Shown in pieces: positions 8,107 to 15,379 of a stretch of DNA of 17,326 bases (within the stretch, counting starts at the first letter, position 1; each line of letters opens with the position of its first letter). Source of the DNA: Cymbomonas tetramitiformis (Eukaryota; Chlorophyta; Pyramimonadophyceae; Pyramimonadales; Pyramimonadaceae); NCBI GenBank assembly GCA_001247695.2, contig LGRX02034262.1:1-17326 (forward strand), in the 5' to 3' direction. Under the pieces are notes generated by a model. The model was not told the origin of the DNA. It saw nothing but the letters and a program-made list of their open reading frames with translations, and did no database searches. Position numbers and translations under genes: made by a program.

Positions 8107-8358
8107 GTGCATGGGGCGACATTTACCTCCTCCGGCGCATCGCGAGGGGAAGTCTCCAGAAATAAGGGCAGGGAGGCGGGCATCAGGCGAAGCAGCGATC
8201 CGCCAAGCGGCGAGGGGCATCAGGCCGCCGAGCCTCCGTGTCGTGCAAGGGCCTTGGCGCACGCGGCCGCAATAGGAGCGCCGTGCTGGCACCACCGCTG
8301 CAGCACGTCGCCCTCGCCGAAGACGGGGAGACGGGTGGGCTTTCCAATCGGGAACCTG
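8107..8358 (+). CDS. Candidate internal exon, 84 codons
   Basis: Starts after TTGTCCAG and ends at CCTG|GTAAGC, a good donor. Exactly 84 codons, phase 0 at both ends. It begins VHGATFTSSGASRGEVSRNK and ends with KTGRRVGFPIGNL. Ser, Gly, Ala and Arg dominate. I recognise no family, and overlapping frames are also open, so support is only splice-site quality and phase. Confidence 0.22.
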
Positions 8359-8916
8359 GTAAGCATCCTCTGATCTGCTGTGAGTGCATGGCCCCCGGGG
8401 CTGGTCAACACGTGATGACGCTCCGAGATTATGACGTTCTGAAATCACGAGCATTTCTATTTTTACAGATTTTCATCCGGCTTCCATACAGAGCGTGCCC
8501 GAAGAAACCGCCTGCGCATGCACCCATCGGTGGCAGTAATTCTAATTGGTGGGATGGGTCTCTGCGTTGCTGGCTAGAATCGGGAACTTCTGCAAGTAAC
8601 TCCACGTCTACTTTAGAGGAGATGTGAGTAGCCCCCTCCTCCCCCTCCCGCTCCTTGCCCCATTCTATCTTTGAGCAAACTTCGATGCCTTTGGTTCAAG
8701 TTCAGATCGCGTGTCGCCACACGCACCCTTCCAGGTATTGGTACGCCGAAAGTGAGCTCCAATGAGGGGGCGCTGCATTGGGGCGCCGCATTGGGGCGCT
8801 GCAAGGCGGTTTCCACGCCCTTCTCTCCGACGCTTCGCCAGCCACGTCAGCAGAGCGCCTTCCTCGCGATGCAGAGCTCACGTCACCCTGAGCAAGAATG
8901 TGCATATGACATGATG
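8359..8916 (+). other. Stretch without a recognised gene
   Basis: No secure coding sequence. A two-base phase offset between the candidate exons ending at 8358 and starting at 9350 would require another exon between them, but I could not choose one. Confidence 0.4.
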
Positions 8917-9325
8917 GCATGATGACATGATGTGCAGATGATATGATGACATAATGTGCAGATGATATGATGCCATGATGATATGATGTGCAGATGACAT
9001 GATGCCATGCTGATATGATGTGCAGATGATACGATGACATGATGATATGATGTGCAGATGACATGATGGCATGATGATGATGTGCAGATGGCATGATGGC
9101 ATGCTGATATGATGTGCAGATGGCATGATGGCATGCTGATATGATGTGCAGATGATACGATAACATGATGTGCAGATGGCGTGATGACATGATGTGCAGA
9201 TGACATGATGGCATGATGACATGCTGTGCAGATAACATGATGACATGCTGTGCAGATGACATGACGGCATGATGTCATGATGTGCAGATGACATGATGGC
9301 ATGATGCCGTTATGTGCAGATGACA
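8917..9325 (+). repeat. ATG-rich satellite with 24/32-bp periods built on 8 bp
   Basis: TGTGCAG starts at 8931, 8955, 8987, 9019, 9051, 9081, 9113, 9145, 9169, 9193, 9225, 9249, 9281 and 9313. Spacings are 24 or 32, with a single 30. Between them lie 8-bp modules such as TGACATGA, TGGCATGA and TGATATGA. Growth therefore seems to occur by adding or removing an 8-bp module within a larger unit. Minus-strand His/Ser/Met-rich frames are artefacts of the repeat. The array ends about 20 bp before a candidate acceptor at 9348-9349. Confidence 0.93.
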
Positions 9326-9349
9326 TGGTGTGCGGTTGGGTGGCCGCAG

Positions 9350-9506
9350 TGCTGTTGATACGCAGCGCACCAAGCTGGCAGCGGGCGGCTTTGGCCCCGG
9401 TACACAGACATGGAAAGCGAAGCCCAAGTGCGCGGCCGCCTCGCCCACGCGGGACTCTCAGAAGCTGCCCGAGAAGAATGAGAAAATTCTGAGAAGTCGA
9501 GCTGAG
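9350..9506 (+). CDS. Candidate exon, Lys-rich, paired with 9912-10091
   Basis: Begins after GGCCGCAG with the last base of a split codon, then 52 codons. It starts AVDTQRTKLAAGGFGPGTQT and ends SQKLPEKNEKILRSRAE at GAG|GTTTCA, phase 0. The charged, lysine-rich content looks like genuine protein. Joined to the next candidate exon it gives RSRAE|MDLASHQERL, a continuous basic helical stretch. No family recognised. Confidence 0.4.
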
Positions 9507-9512
9507 GTTTCA

Positions 9513-9834
9513 TCCTTAACTTCCATCCAAGCGGCCGCCCCTTGGCTTGGTGGCTGCATCCTTAACTTCCATCCAAGCGGCCGCCCCTTGGCTTGGTGGC
9601 TGCATCCTTAACTTCCATCCAAGCGGCCGCCCCTTGGCTTGGTGGCTGCATCCTTAACTTCCATCCAAGCGGCCGCCCCTTGGCTTGGTGGCTGCATCCT
9701 TAACTTCCATCCAAGCGGCCGCCCCTTGGCTTGGTGGCTGCATCCTTAACTTCCATCCACGCGGCCGCCCCTTGGCTTGGTGACTGCATCCTTAACTTCC
9801 ATCCAAGCGGCCGCCCCTCGGCTTGGTGGCTGCT
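9513..9834 (+). repeat. 46-bp minisatellite, 7 copies
   Basis: Seven adjacent 46-bp copies at 9513, 9559, 9605, 9651, 9697, 9743 and 9789, starting TCCTTAACTTCCATCCAAGC. Each contains GCGGCCGC and the phrase CTTGGCTTGGTGGCTGCA. The first five are identical; the last two carry one to a few substitutions. The length is not a multiple of three, so it does not code in one frame. It fills most of the proposed intron 9507-9911. Confidence 0.96.
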
Positions 9835-9911
9835 TCTTAACAACTCCTTCATGGCTTTCTCTGATTCCACCATCGCCCTCAGTTGCTGCTTGCCCCTTTT
9901 GGTGTGCACAG

Positions 9912-10091
9912 ATGGACCTGGCCAGTCACCAAGAGCGGCTCCGGAAGAAGAGCGCTATCCCTCCTTGGATGTGCCGGGTACTCCGCCTAAGAGAGAAGGC
10001 AATGGCAGCTGCGCAACAGGAGCTGCTGATTGGCTGGTACGCCGCTGCTGCTAAAGTTGCTGCACAGCACGTCGCTGTTGCTAAAGTTGAG
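9912..10091 (+). CDS. Candidate exon, basic helical segment of 60 codons
   Basis: Starts after a pyrimidine-rich run and GTGTGCACAG, phase 0, and reads MDLASHQERLRKKSAIPPWM, then a basic and alanine-rich helix (RLREKAMAAAQQELLIGWYA). A likely donor is GAG|GTTGGC at 10092. The alternative is that the frame continues to the stop at 10125-10127, making it the last exon. The R/K-rich amphipathic character suggests a coiled-coil or calmodulin-binding-like helix, but no family is recognised. Confidence 0.4.
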
Positions 10092-10377
10092 GTTGGCTTC
10101 TGGCACGTCAAGCTTGATTCGGCATAGCAAGGCCGCCCCGTAGGCAATTGGCGCAGCGGTGCACCTGGAGTTCAAGTGTGCCACCTTACTCATCGTCCCT
10201 TTGTAGGATGTCCTACCTCAAGCCACCTACTCCCCTGTCACTCGCAGTAACTGCCCCTACCGGGAGCTCATACTCCTGATCATCACGCCCGCAGGATGCA
10301 TCTTTTCCAATGCTCCCAACCCACCTCACACTTTGGAGGCGGCTTCATCAAGGCACTACCTCATATCCCTATCAGAG
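10092..10377 (+). other. Stretch without a recognised gene
   Basis: GC-moderate sequence. The preceding frame stops at 10127. Nothing further identified. Confidence 0.45.
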
Positions 10378-10575
10378 TGGGTCTGCATGGGTCTGCTTGT
10401 GTCTACATGAATCTGCGTGTGTCTACGTTTGTCTGCGTGTGTCTACGTGTGTCTGCATGGATCTTCGTGTGTCTGCATGGATCTTCGTGTGTCTGCATGG
10501 GTCTGCGTGTCTCTGCATGGGTCTGCGTGTGTCTGCATGGATCTGCGTGTGTCTACGTGTGTATGCATAAGTCTG
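10378..10575 (+). repeat. GTGT-rich tandem repeat, about 20-bp units
   Basis: Units such as GTGTGTCTGCATGGATCTTC and GTGTGTCTGCATGGGTCTGC repeat about six times. They are preceded by shorter GTGTCTACGTTT-type copies. All three + frames across it are open (Cys/Val/Ser-rich) simply because the unit lacks stops. Confidence 0.88.
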
Positions 10576-11306
10576 CGAAGTGAACAAAACTCGTCCAAAC
10601 AGGCATGGCCATTTCATGGTGCGCAGTGCTGTACCTGAGCGACATAACGCGACGTGCAACGAGAATATCCGATTTACCAATTGGACCATAGGACAGTCAG
10701 TGTCTCCGCAATACAAGACATGCTATTGGTCAGATATGCAACAGTTTCTCACAGTGGCTGAAGTAGCTTTGTACTTGGCCGGTGTGTTGTATCCCATTCA
10801 TAGTGCAGCGCTCATGTTGAGTTGTGCGCGTTTTTATTTTCTTTCTTGAGAGGTATTCAGAATTTCGTGTTTTCGTTTTATTTGTTTTCAGTTTAAAAAA
10901 TGCACCATCACTCATGTCACACTGAATGGGTGAATGTTTGCTTGAACATGTGTAGCAGATAGTTGGTATCCATGGATGAAATGCCAGCTATGTTAAGGCA
11001 AGAACCTCCACACATGCAGCAACATCAGCGTATGCAACATGCCGGAATGCATCATAAATGACGTCGATGGCTGAAAGTTTGGCATTGAATATAGCACACA
11101 TCCGTGGAGCGGCTCAGCTATCAAGCGCCGCAATTTTGCTGTGCTGGAAGCAGTAGGTTATCAGATAGTGTTAGCCATAGTATAGTGAGCCAGAAGAAGA
11201 CTGCGTGTCAGCACAATGTACAGGTATTAGAAAGTTGGTGATATGCTTATATACTTCATATATGTGATATGTATTATATATCGAGATATGTATAAATATG
11301 ATTATA
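10576..11306. other. Start of an A+T-rich segment, no recognised gene
   Basis: Base composition changes sharply from the GC-rich sequence on the left. An 89-codon + strand frame (10580-10849) has mixed composition but no recognisable motif. T-rich and A-rich runs at 10840-10900 would suit a transcript 3' end, but no poly(A) signal stands out. Confidence 0.45.
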
Positions 11307-11592
11307 CTATATTACAAGGCATTGTATCGGTTGTTCCGATATTCTGATATATCGATATATCGGTAAATATTGGCATATAAGTCTCAATCGATATCCATTT
11401 TGCGCACATTTAATCGATATATCGGTATCGCTTCGCTTCGGAATTCAAAGTGTTATGTATTGTATATGAGAAAGCGTATATAATTTTGAGATATCGATAT
11501 GTATCGATATCGCCGATAATCGATTAGAATTATTAAATATCGAAATCGATCGATAAGCAATTCTGCAACCGATACAATGCCCTGCTATATTA
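11307..11592. mobile_element. hAT-type MITE with 8-bp target duplication
   Basis: The element spans 11315-11584 (270 bp). Left end CAAGGCATTGTATCGGTTG (11315-11333); right end, reverse-complemented, CAGGGCATTGTATCGGTTG (11566-11584). These 19-bp inverted repeats have one mismatch. It is flanked on both sides by CTATATTA (11307-11314 and 11585-11592), a perfect 8-bp direct duplication. Eight-bp duplications and CA(G)GG-type termini are hallmarks of the hAT superfamily. There is no transposase frame and the interior is rich in ATCGAT/ATATCG palindromes, so it is a non-autonomous element that would depend on a hAT transposase elsewhere. Confidence 0.85.
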
Positions 11593-12566
11593 TGCTGCTC
11601 TTTTGAGCTAGTCTTAAGCACCTGGTCAACTATCACATACAGTAATGCTTCGGATGCCACTTAGATATGCTGTGCAATATTGAAACATGCACATGCATGG
11701 CGTGATACCATCCATGTTAAAGCAAATCGAAGCCCAGGTGTTCCTTTTCAACAATTAAGTGATGTACGTGATGTAGAAAAGCACACCGCTCGTCCGAGAT
11801 ATGCTGGTAAACACCGTCTGAATAAACATGATAAACAGCATATGCCTTACTTGTCACTTGTGAAGCTCAAACTTGGCATATTTTAATACGCAATGCATCC
11901 AATAACATAAGAAAGGCGGTAGCCTAAGTGCACCTAGATGAGTGCATTTTATCAAGGGGTTTGGGGAGCGCGACGAATGTGCCTCAAAGCCAACTAGCAA
12001 AATGGGCAATGCCTTTGTGCTTAAGGGAAGGGTGCGCAGAACTTCGTATCGAGTCATAGCACAATCAATCGTCCTAACATTGTGATTATTCGATGATAAA
12101 CCGAGGTCAATGCGGTTGGACGATTTCATCCGCCGAAGCTAGGTTCGCGTTGGACCATCTAGCTAGACTTCCACATCGCAAGAGGCTGCATGCTGGGAAT
12201 CACGTGAGCCACTGTTTATGAATAATTTCTGACCTAAAGATTCAATTACCGATGCGTAGCAAGTCATCAGTCACGAAGTACACCCGTTTTCATCTATTGT
12301 AACTTTTTAGTTATGCGATTTGGTCGGGATTCGATGGCACACGTATATGACCAGCTGGTGACATGACCCACGTGCAAAAATTCTGCGGACAAATTTCTGG
12401 GAAAGCGCAGAAGACGCGGCGATCGGTTCGCGAGCCAACTAGTATAACTATTCTCGCATGAGTAGCAGGTAGTGCCAATTGATATTGCATTCGAATTTAC
12501 TCCTGCTGCTATAATGACATTTTGTGTGCATGATGTCGTCGAGTGGGGTGGTTTTGGAATTCATCA
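11593..12566. other. A+T-rich stretch, no recognised gene
   Basis: Several short open frames on both strands, none with a recognisable motif. I compared 11930-12180 by eye with ribosomal RNA because of its appearance and found no convincing match. Confidence 0.45.
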
Positions 12567-12622
12567 GGAAGGAAGGAAGGAAGGAAGGAAGGAAGGAAGG
12601 AAGGAAGGAAGGAAGGAAGGAA
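12567..12622 (+). repeat. (GGAA)14 microsatellite
   Basis: Fourteen perfect GGAA units followed by GAAG. Likely length-polymorphic. Confidence 0.98.
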
Positions 12623-12870
12623 GAAGTGGCTTGGAAATGAGACCACTTTATCATGTTTTTCACCCATCTGAAAGCCTGGAATGTGCAGTTGTTGGATCTA
12701 AATGCACGCAGCTGCACATTTGTCATCTTCAAAGAGGAACGATTATGCACCAGGCTATTCTGCTAGAAACAGCAGCTCATTAGTTTGGTTTGCCTAAGGC
12801 ACAGGCCTTCTGGTGGGTGCATATCTTGTCTCCATAGTGCTGATAGTATGCGTGGTATTTTTGGGGTTGC
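12623..12870. other. Stretch without a recognised gene
   Basis: Nothing supported beyond the continuation of a short + strand frame through the microsatellite. Confidence 0.5.
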
Positions 12871-12926
12871 AGTCTGAGTGTTGGGGCGAACCCCACTCAG
12901 CTTGGGTTGAATTCCCAACAGTCCCG
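12871..12926 (+). repeat. 56-bp paired-hairpin repeat, copy 1
   Basis: Contains CTGAGT...GGGG-CGAA-CCCC-ACTCAG (nested stem, four-base loop), then TTGGG-TTGAATT-CCCAA (5-bp stem, 7-base loop), then CAGTCCCG. The same plan and length recur at 13165-13220. The second hairpin has the stem and loop size of a tRNA T arm, but the loop does not match the B-box consensus, so a tRNA-derived origin is not claimed. Confidence 0.75.
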
Positions 12927-13078
12927 TGGTGGGGGGAGCGGGGATGCAAGTGCCGCAGGTGAAGAGCGAAGTGTTCCCCTCTTGCGGAGGGAGTTGCGAC
13001 CCGCTGTAACTCCATAATAGGCGGGAATACGCCTTCCTGTTTGTTGCACTTTTGATAGGGAAACTAGGTAGAACCTTG

Positions 13079-13107
13079 ACTGCGTGTTGCTGGAATCAAC
13101 ACGCAGT
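13079..13107. repeat. Perfect 11-bp inverted repeat
   Basis: ACTGCGTGTTG and CAACACGCAGT separated by 7 bases (CTGGAAT). A strong hairpin between the two 56-bp repeat copies. Confidence 0.9.
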
Positions 13108-13164
13108 AAGGGAACGACGAGCTCGGGAGGTGTGCACAGTCGATGCGATACGTTTCGGGACTGT

Positions 13165-13220
13165 AGTCTGAGTAGTGGGGCTCACCCCGCTCAGCTTGGG
13201 TTAAAATCCCAACAGTTCCG
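13165..13220 (+). repeat. 56-bp paired-hairpin repeat, copy 2
   Basis: Same architecture as 12871-12926: CTGAG...GGGG-CTCA-CCCC-G-CTCAG, then TTGGG-TTAAAAT-CCCAA, then CAGTTCCG. Differences from copy 1 fall mainly in loops or bulges while the stems stay paired. A GTTCCGG/CCGGAAC pair follows around a run of G. Confidence 0.75.
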
Positions 13221-13261
13221 GGGGGGGGGGTTGCCGGAACCGCCGGTAACCGTACGTGGTG

Positions 13262-13280
13262 ACGGAGCCGTCGGCTCCGT
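13262..13280. repeat. Near-perfect palindrome, 9-bp arms
   Basis: ACGGAGCCG, one base, CGGCTCCGT. Its position suggests it could lie in the long terminal repeat of the adjacent gypsy element, but the repeat borders are not defined. Confidence 0.9.
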
Positions 13281-13489
13281 GGGCAACAGCACGCACAGTA
13301 GATGCTTTGTTAAAGCACTTAGTAGATAGATAAATAGTAACGTGCATAACTAATATATTTAGTATGGCACTCCCTCTGTGTGTGAGGGAGGCGTTTTCTA
13401 GTGCAAAGTAAGGGTCTGAGCATCCGTTGCATCAACTGCTGTTCACTGTGAGGCTGAAAATGTTTGGGATCTTCGATCCCCAGTTGTAG

Positions 13490-13503
13490 CAAGCTGCCTC
13501 CTG
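13490..13503 (-). mobile_element. Possible polypurine tract and 3' LTR start
   Basis: Just after the pol stop, the minus strand reads CAGGAGGCAGCTT, then GCTACAACTG. A purine-rich run followed by TG is the expected layout for second-strand priming and the LTR boundary (TG at 13491-13490). No second LTR copy is available to confirm it. Confidence 0.25.
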
Positions 13504-13504
13504 T

Positions 13505-14187
13505 TTAATCCGGTGGAGAATCCACTTCCGGGACGTCACAATGATGTTCCATTAGCTGGGATAAAGTGACACCAAGGTGAACGGGCTGTCGCTGTTGACG
13601 TTGACGTCGGCCATGCTCAACGGACTTAAGCATGTCCGCCTGCATGCCCAACCGCCGTGCCTCGAACTCCTTGAGCTGCTGATTCTCCCCGCCTCTGTCC
13701 ATCTTGTCTCTGGAGCGCCACTGGTCGTGAGCTGCCGAGTAGCCCGTCCAGCGTACCTTCCATTCCTACACTGATTTACCCTTGACCATGCGTACACGAT
13801 ACGCCAGAATTTTATCCACGTGAGCTTCCACTTGCCCATCTACCATTACCGGGTCAGGTACAGGCAGTTGTGCTCGAGATGCAAACTCATCCATGCCGGA
13901 AACGTATGGCTTCAGGCGATGTTGTGCAAACACGTCGTGAATGCGCCAATGCGGTGGTAGAGCCAACCGATAAGCCACCGGTGCCCCGCGGTCCGCCTCC
14001 GCCAGCTCCGCCCGCAAATCGCTGTAGAAGCACTCCACGACAGTTACAGGTCCGTGCCAACACTTGCCGAGCTTCCGGCACAGCGCACGGTCCATCACCT
14101 TCTCCGTCAGGTGACGAGCCTCGATCCATACCAGATCCCCCACAACGTACCTATGCTGCTTGTGACGCCGGTCGAACTTGTTCGGGG
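13505..14187 (-). pseudogene. Ty3/gypsy chromovirus polyprotein, 3' end (integrase C-terminus and chromodomain)
   Basis: Minus-strand frame typical of the end of gypsy pol. In order: RRHKQHRYVVGDLVW (start of the integrase C-terminal domain), RKLGKCWHGPVTVVE (the GPY/F-type motif), YRLALPPHWRIHDVF with LKPY, then EAHVDKILAYRVR and EWKVRWTGY (chromodomain). One in-frame TAG at 13763-13765 interrupts the chromodomain; the same frame then continues to a TAA at 13505-13507. Frame is lost upstream by about 14205, and protease, reverse transcriptase, RNase H and the integrase core are absent. This is therefore a truncated, inactive copy. Similarity is from family knowledge, not a search. Confidence 0.85.
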
Positions 14188-14211
14188 TGTGAGGACTGAA
14201 CCAGTCTCACA
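14188..14211. repeat. Imperfect inverted repeat at the gypsy truncation point
   Basis: TGTGAGGACTG and CAGTCTCACA around AAC, with one bulged base. It coincides with the position where retroelement coding similarity ends. Confidence 0.6.
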
Positions 14212-15000
14212 GGTATGTAAGCAAATGTTCACTTACAGGTAATATGATGCCATGATCATAGGATGTACAGACAGTACATGGATAACATCGGATACAATGT
14301 AGGAAAGGAACCTAGTTCAGTCCTACAAAGAATTACATTGCTGTAAGCATGGTATTATCGGAATCGGATCTTTTTAATTACTCTTTTGGTCAAGTTGCCT
14401 AACAGCCACAGAGGTGGCTGCCATGTACGACAAATTTAAACTCAACGCCGAGAGCTTGCACAGCTCTCTACTTAAGGTAACTCGTCCTTACCATGCCACT
14501 TCATGTGTTCAGTCATTTGCTGACTGCAACAACCAATCAGCTGGGATCTGTCATCAGTACTTAAATGTTTCTGATTGTCACCTCCCAAGTCTCTCATTTG
14601 AATACTCACAGATCTGCTGATGTGACTGTATAACTGAGGTCCTCCTCGATTCCCTCCAGTTATGTTCGACTGATCGAATCCTAAATGGTATCCCACCAAT
14701 TCTCTCATGTCTGATCTGCTGTAGGTGCAGATATTCAAATGTCACATTTGAGTCAGTCACTTCTGTCGGTCACCTTTGTCAATTCTGCCAGTCACCTGTG
14801 TCATTCGGTCATGCTGGTGACTGTCATCATTTCCGGTTGGTGACTGCCATCGTTTCTGTCACTCGTCATTCTGACACGCCTGTCTCTCGTACTGACTCGT
14901 GATGTACCCTAGTACAACTCTCCCCCCCTTTTAGGCGCGCCTACGTCCTCGCTAGGCTGTCCGGCCCGTATATACATTGTCTGAGGTTTGAGCATGCACT
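14212..15000. other. Stretch without a gene, several short inverted repeats
   Basis: Inverted repeats at 14263-14279 (ATGTAC/GTACAT), 14295-14340 (CAATGTA/TACATTG enclosing GTAGGA/TCCTAC) and 14450-14468 (GAGAGCT/AGCTCTC). GTCAC/GGTGAC-rich sequence fills 14750-14870. A TATATA at 14969-14974 precedes an open + frame at 15002, but I have no other promoter evidence. Confidence 0.5.
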
Positions 15001-15379
15001 TGTGACAAGAGTCGAGCTACTAAGCTCTCGGTTCTTGGGTTCCGTGCCCCCCAGTCCTCGGGTCTGGGTCCCCTTCTGCTTGCTAGGTTTTTCCAAAGGC
15101 CCTCACCGCCTCACGCTGCCAACGCTCAGACAGATTGGTACGATGGTAATTCCCCGGCTTGCAGGTCTTCTGCAATCTCTGCGCCCCGAAGCTAGCATGC
15201 CTCGGTATCTTGCGGCTCCGCCGCGTACGGGTAGTATTCTCAGAAGTCCTCCAGTGACCAAGTCGTGGTCACCAACCAATCAGAAACATGAGTCTGACGG
15301 AAATGCGCTGGTCGTCTACAAAGGGGACACGTCCCGGCAAGATCCAACCACGCAAGGATACAATGCCAATGGCATATGG
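15001..15379. other. Unique sequence at the end of the 45/39-bp array
   Basis: Open on the + strand from 15002 and on the minus strand down to 15269. The + reading has mixed, non-repetitive composition with no motif I recognise. It also contains GTGACCA/TGGTCAC (about 15254-15272). Confidence 0.4.

Noticed and set aside
8613..8816. Small minus-strand frame with a Gly run
   Set aside because: Short, low-complexity, no splice or start support.
8702..9326. His/Ser/Met/Ile-rich minus-strand frames
   Set aside because: Translation of the ATG-rich satellite; three overlapping frames give the same composition.
625..9834. CRISPR array
   Set aside because: Repeats are directly adjacent and diverged, with no unique spacers, and the locus is eukaryotic.
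10296..10638. Cys/Val-rich frames in the GTGT-rich repeat
   Set aside because: All three + frames are open and low-complexity; no start context or motif.
11925..12190. Ribosomal RNA fragment
   Set aside because: The texture looked rRNA-like, but I could not identify any universally conserved rRNA string.
12448..12783. Frames through the GGAA microsatellite
   Set aside because: Open only because the tetranucleotide repeat has no stops; no motif on either side.
12871..12926. tRNA gene or tRNA-derived SINE
   Set aside because: The 5-bp stem and 7-base loop resemble a T arm, but the loop lacks the B-box match, and no acceptor stem or anticodon arm can be drawn.
14969..14974. TATA box promoter
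   Set aside because: A lone TATATA without initiator, transcript evidence or a confirmed downstream gene.
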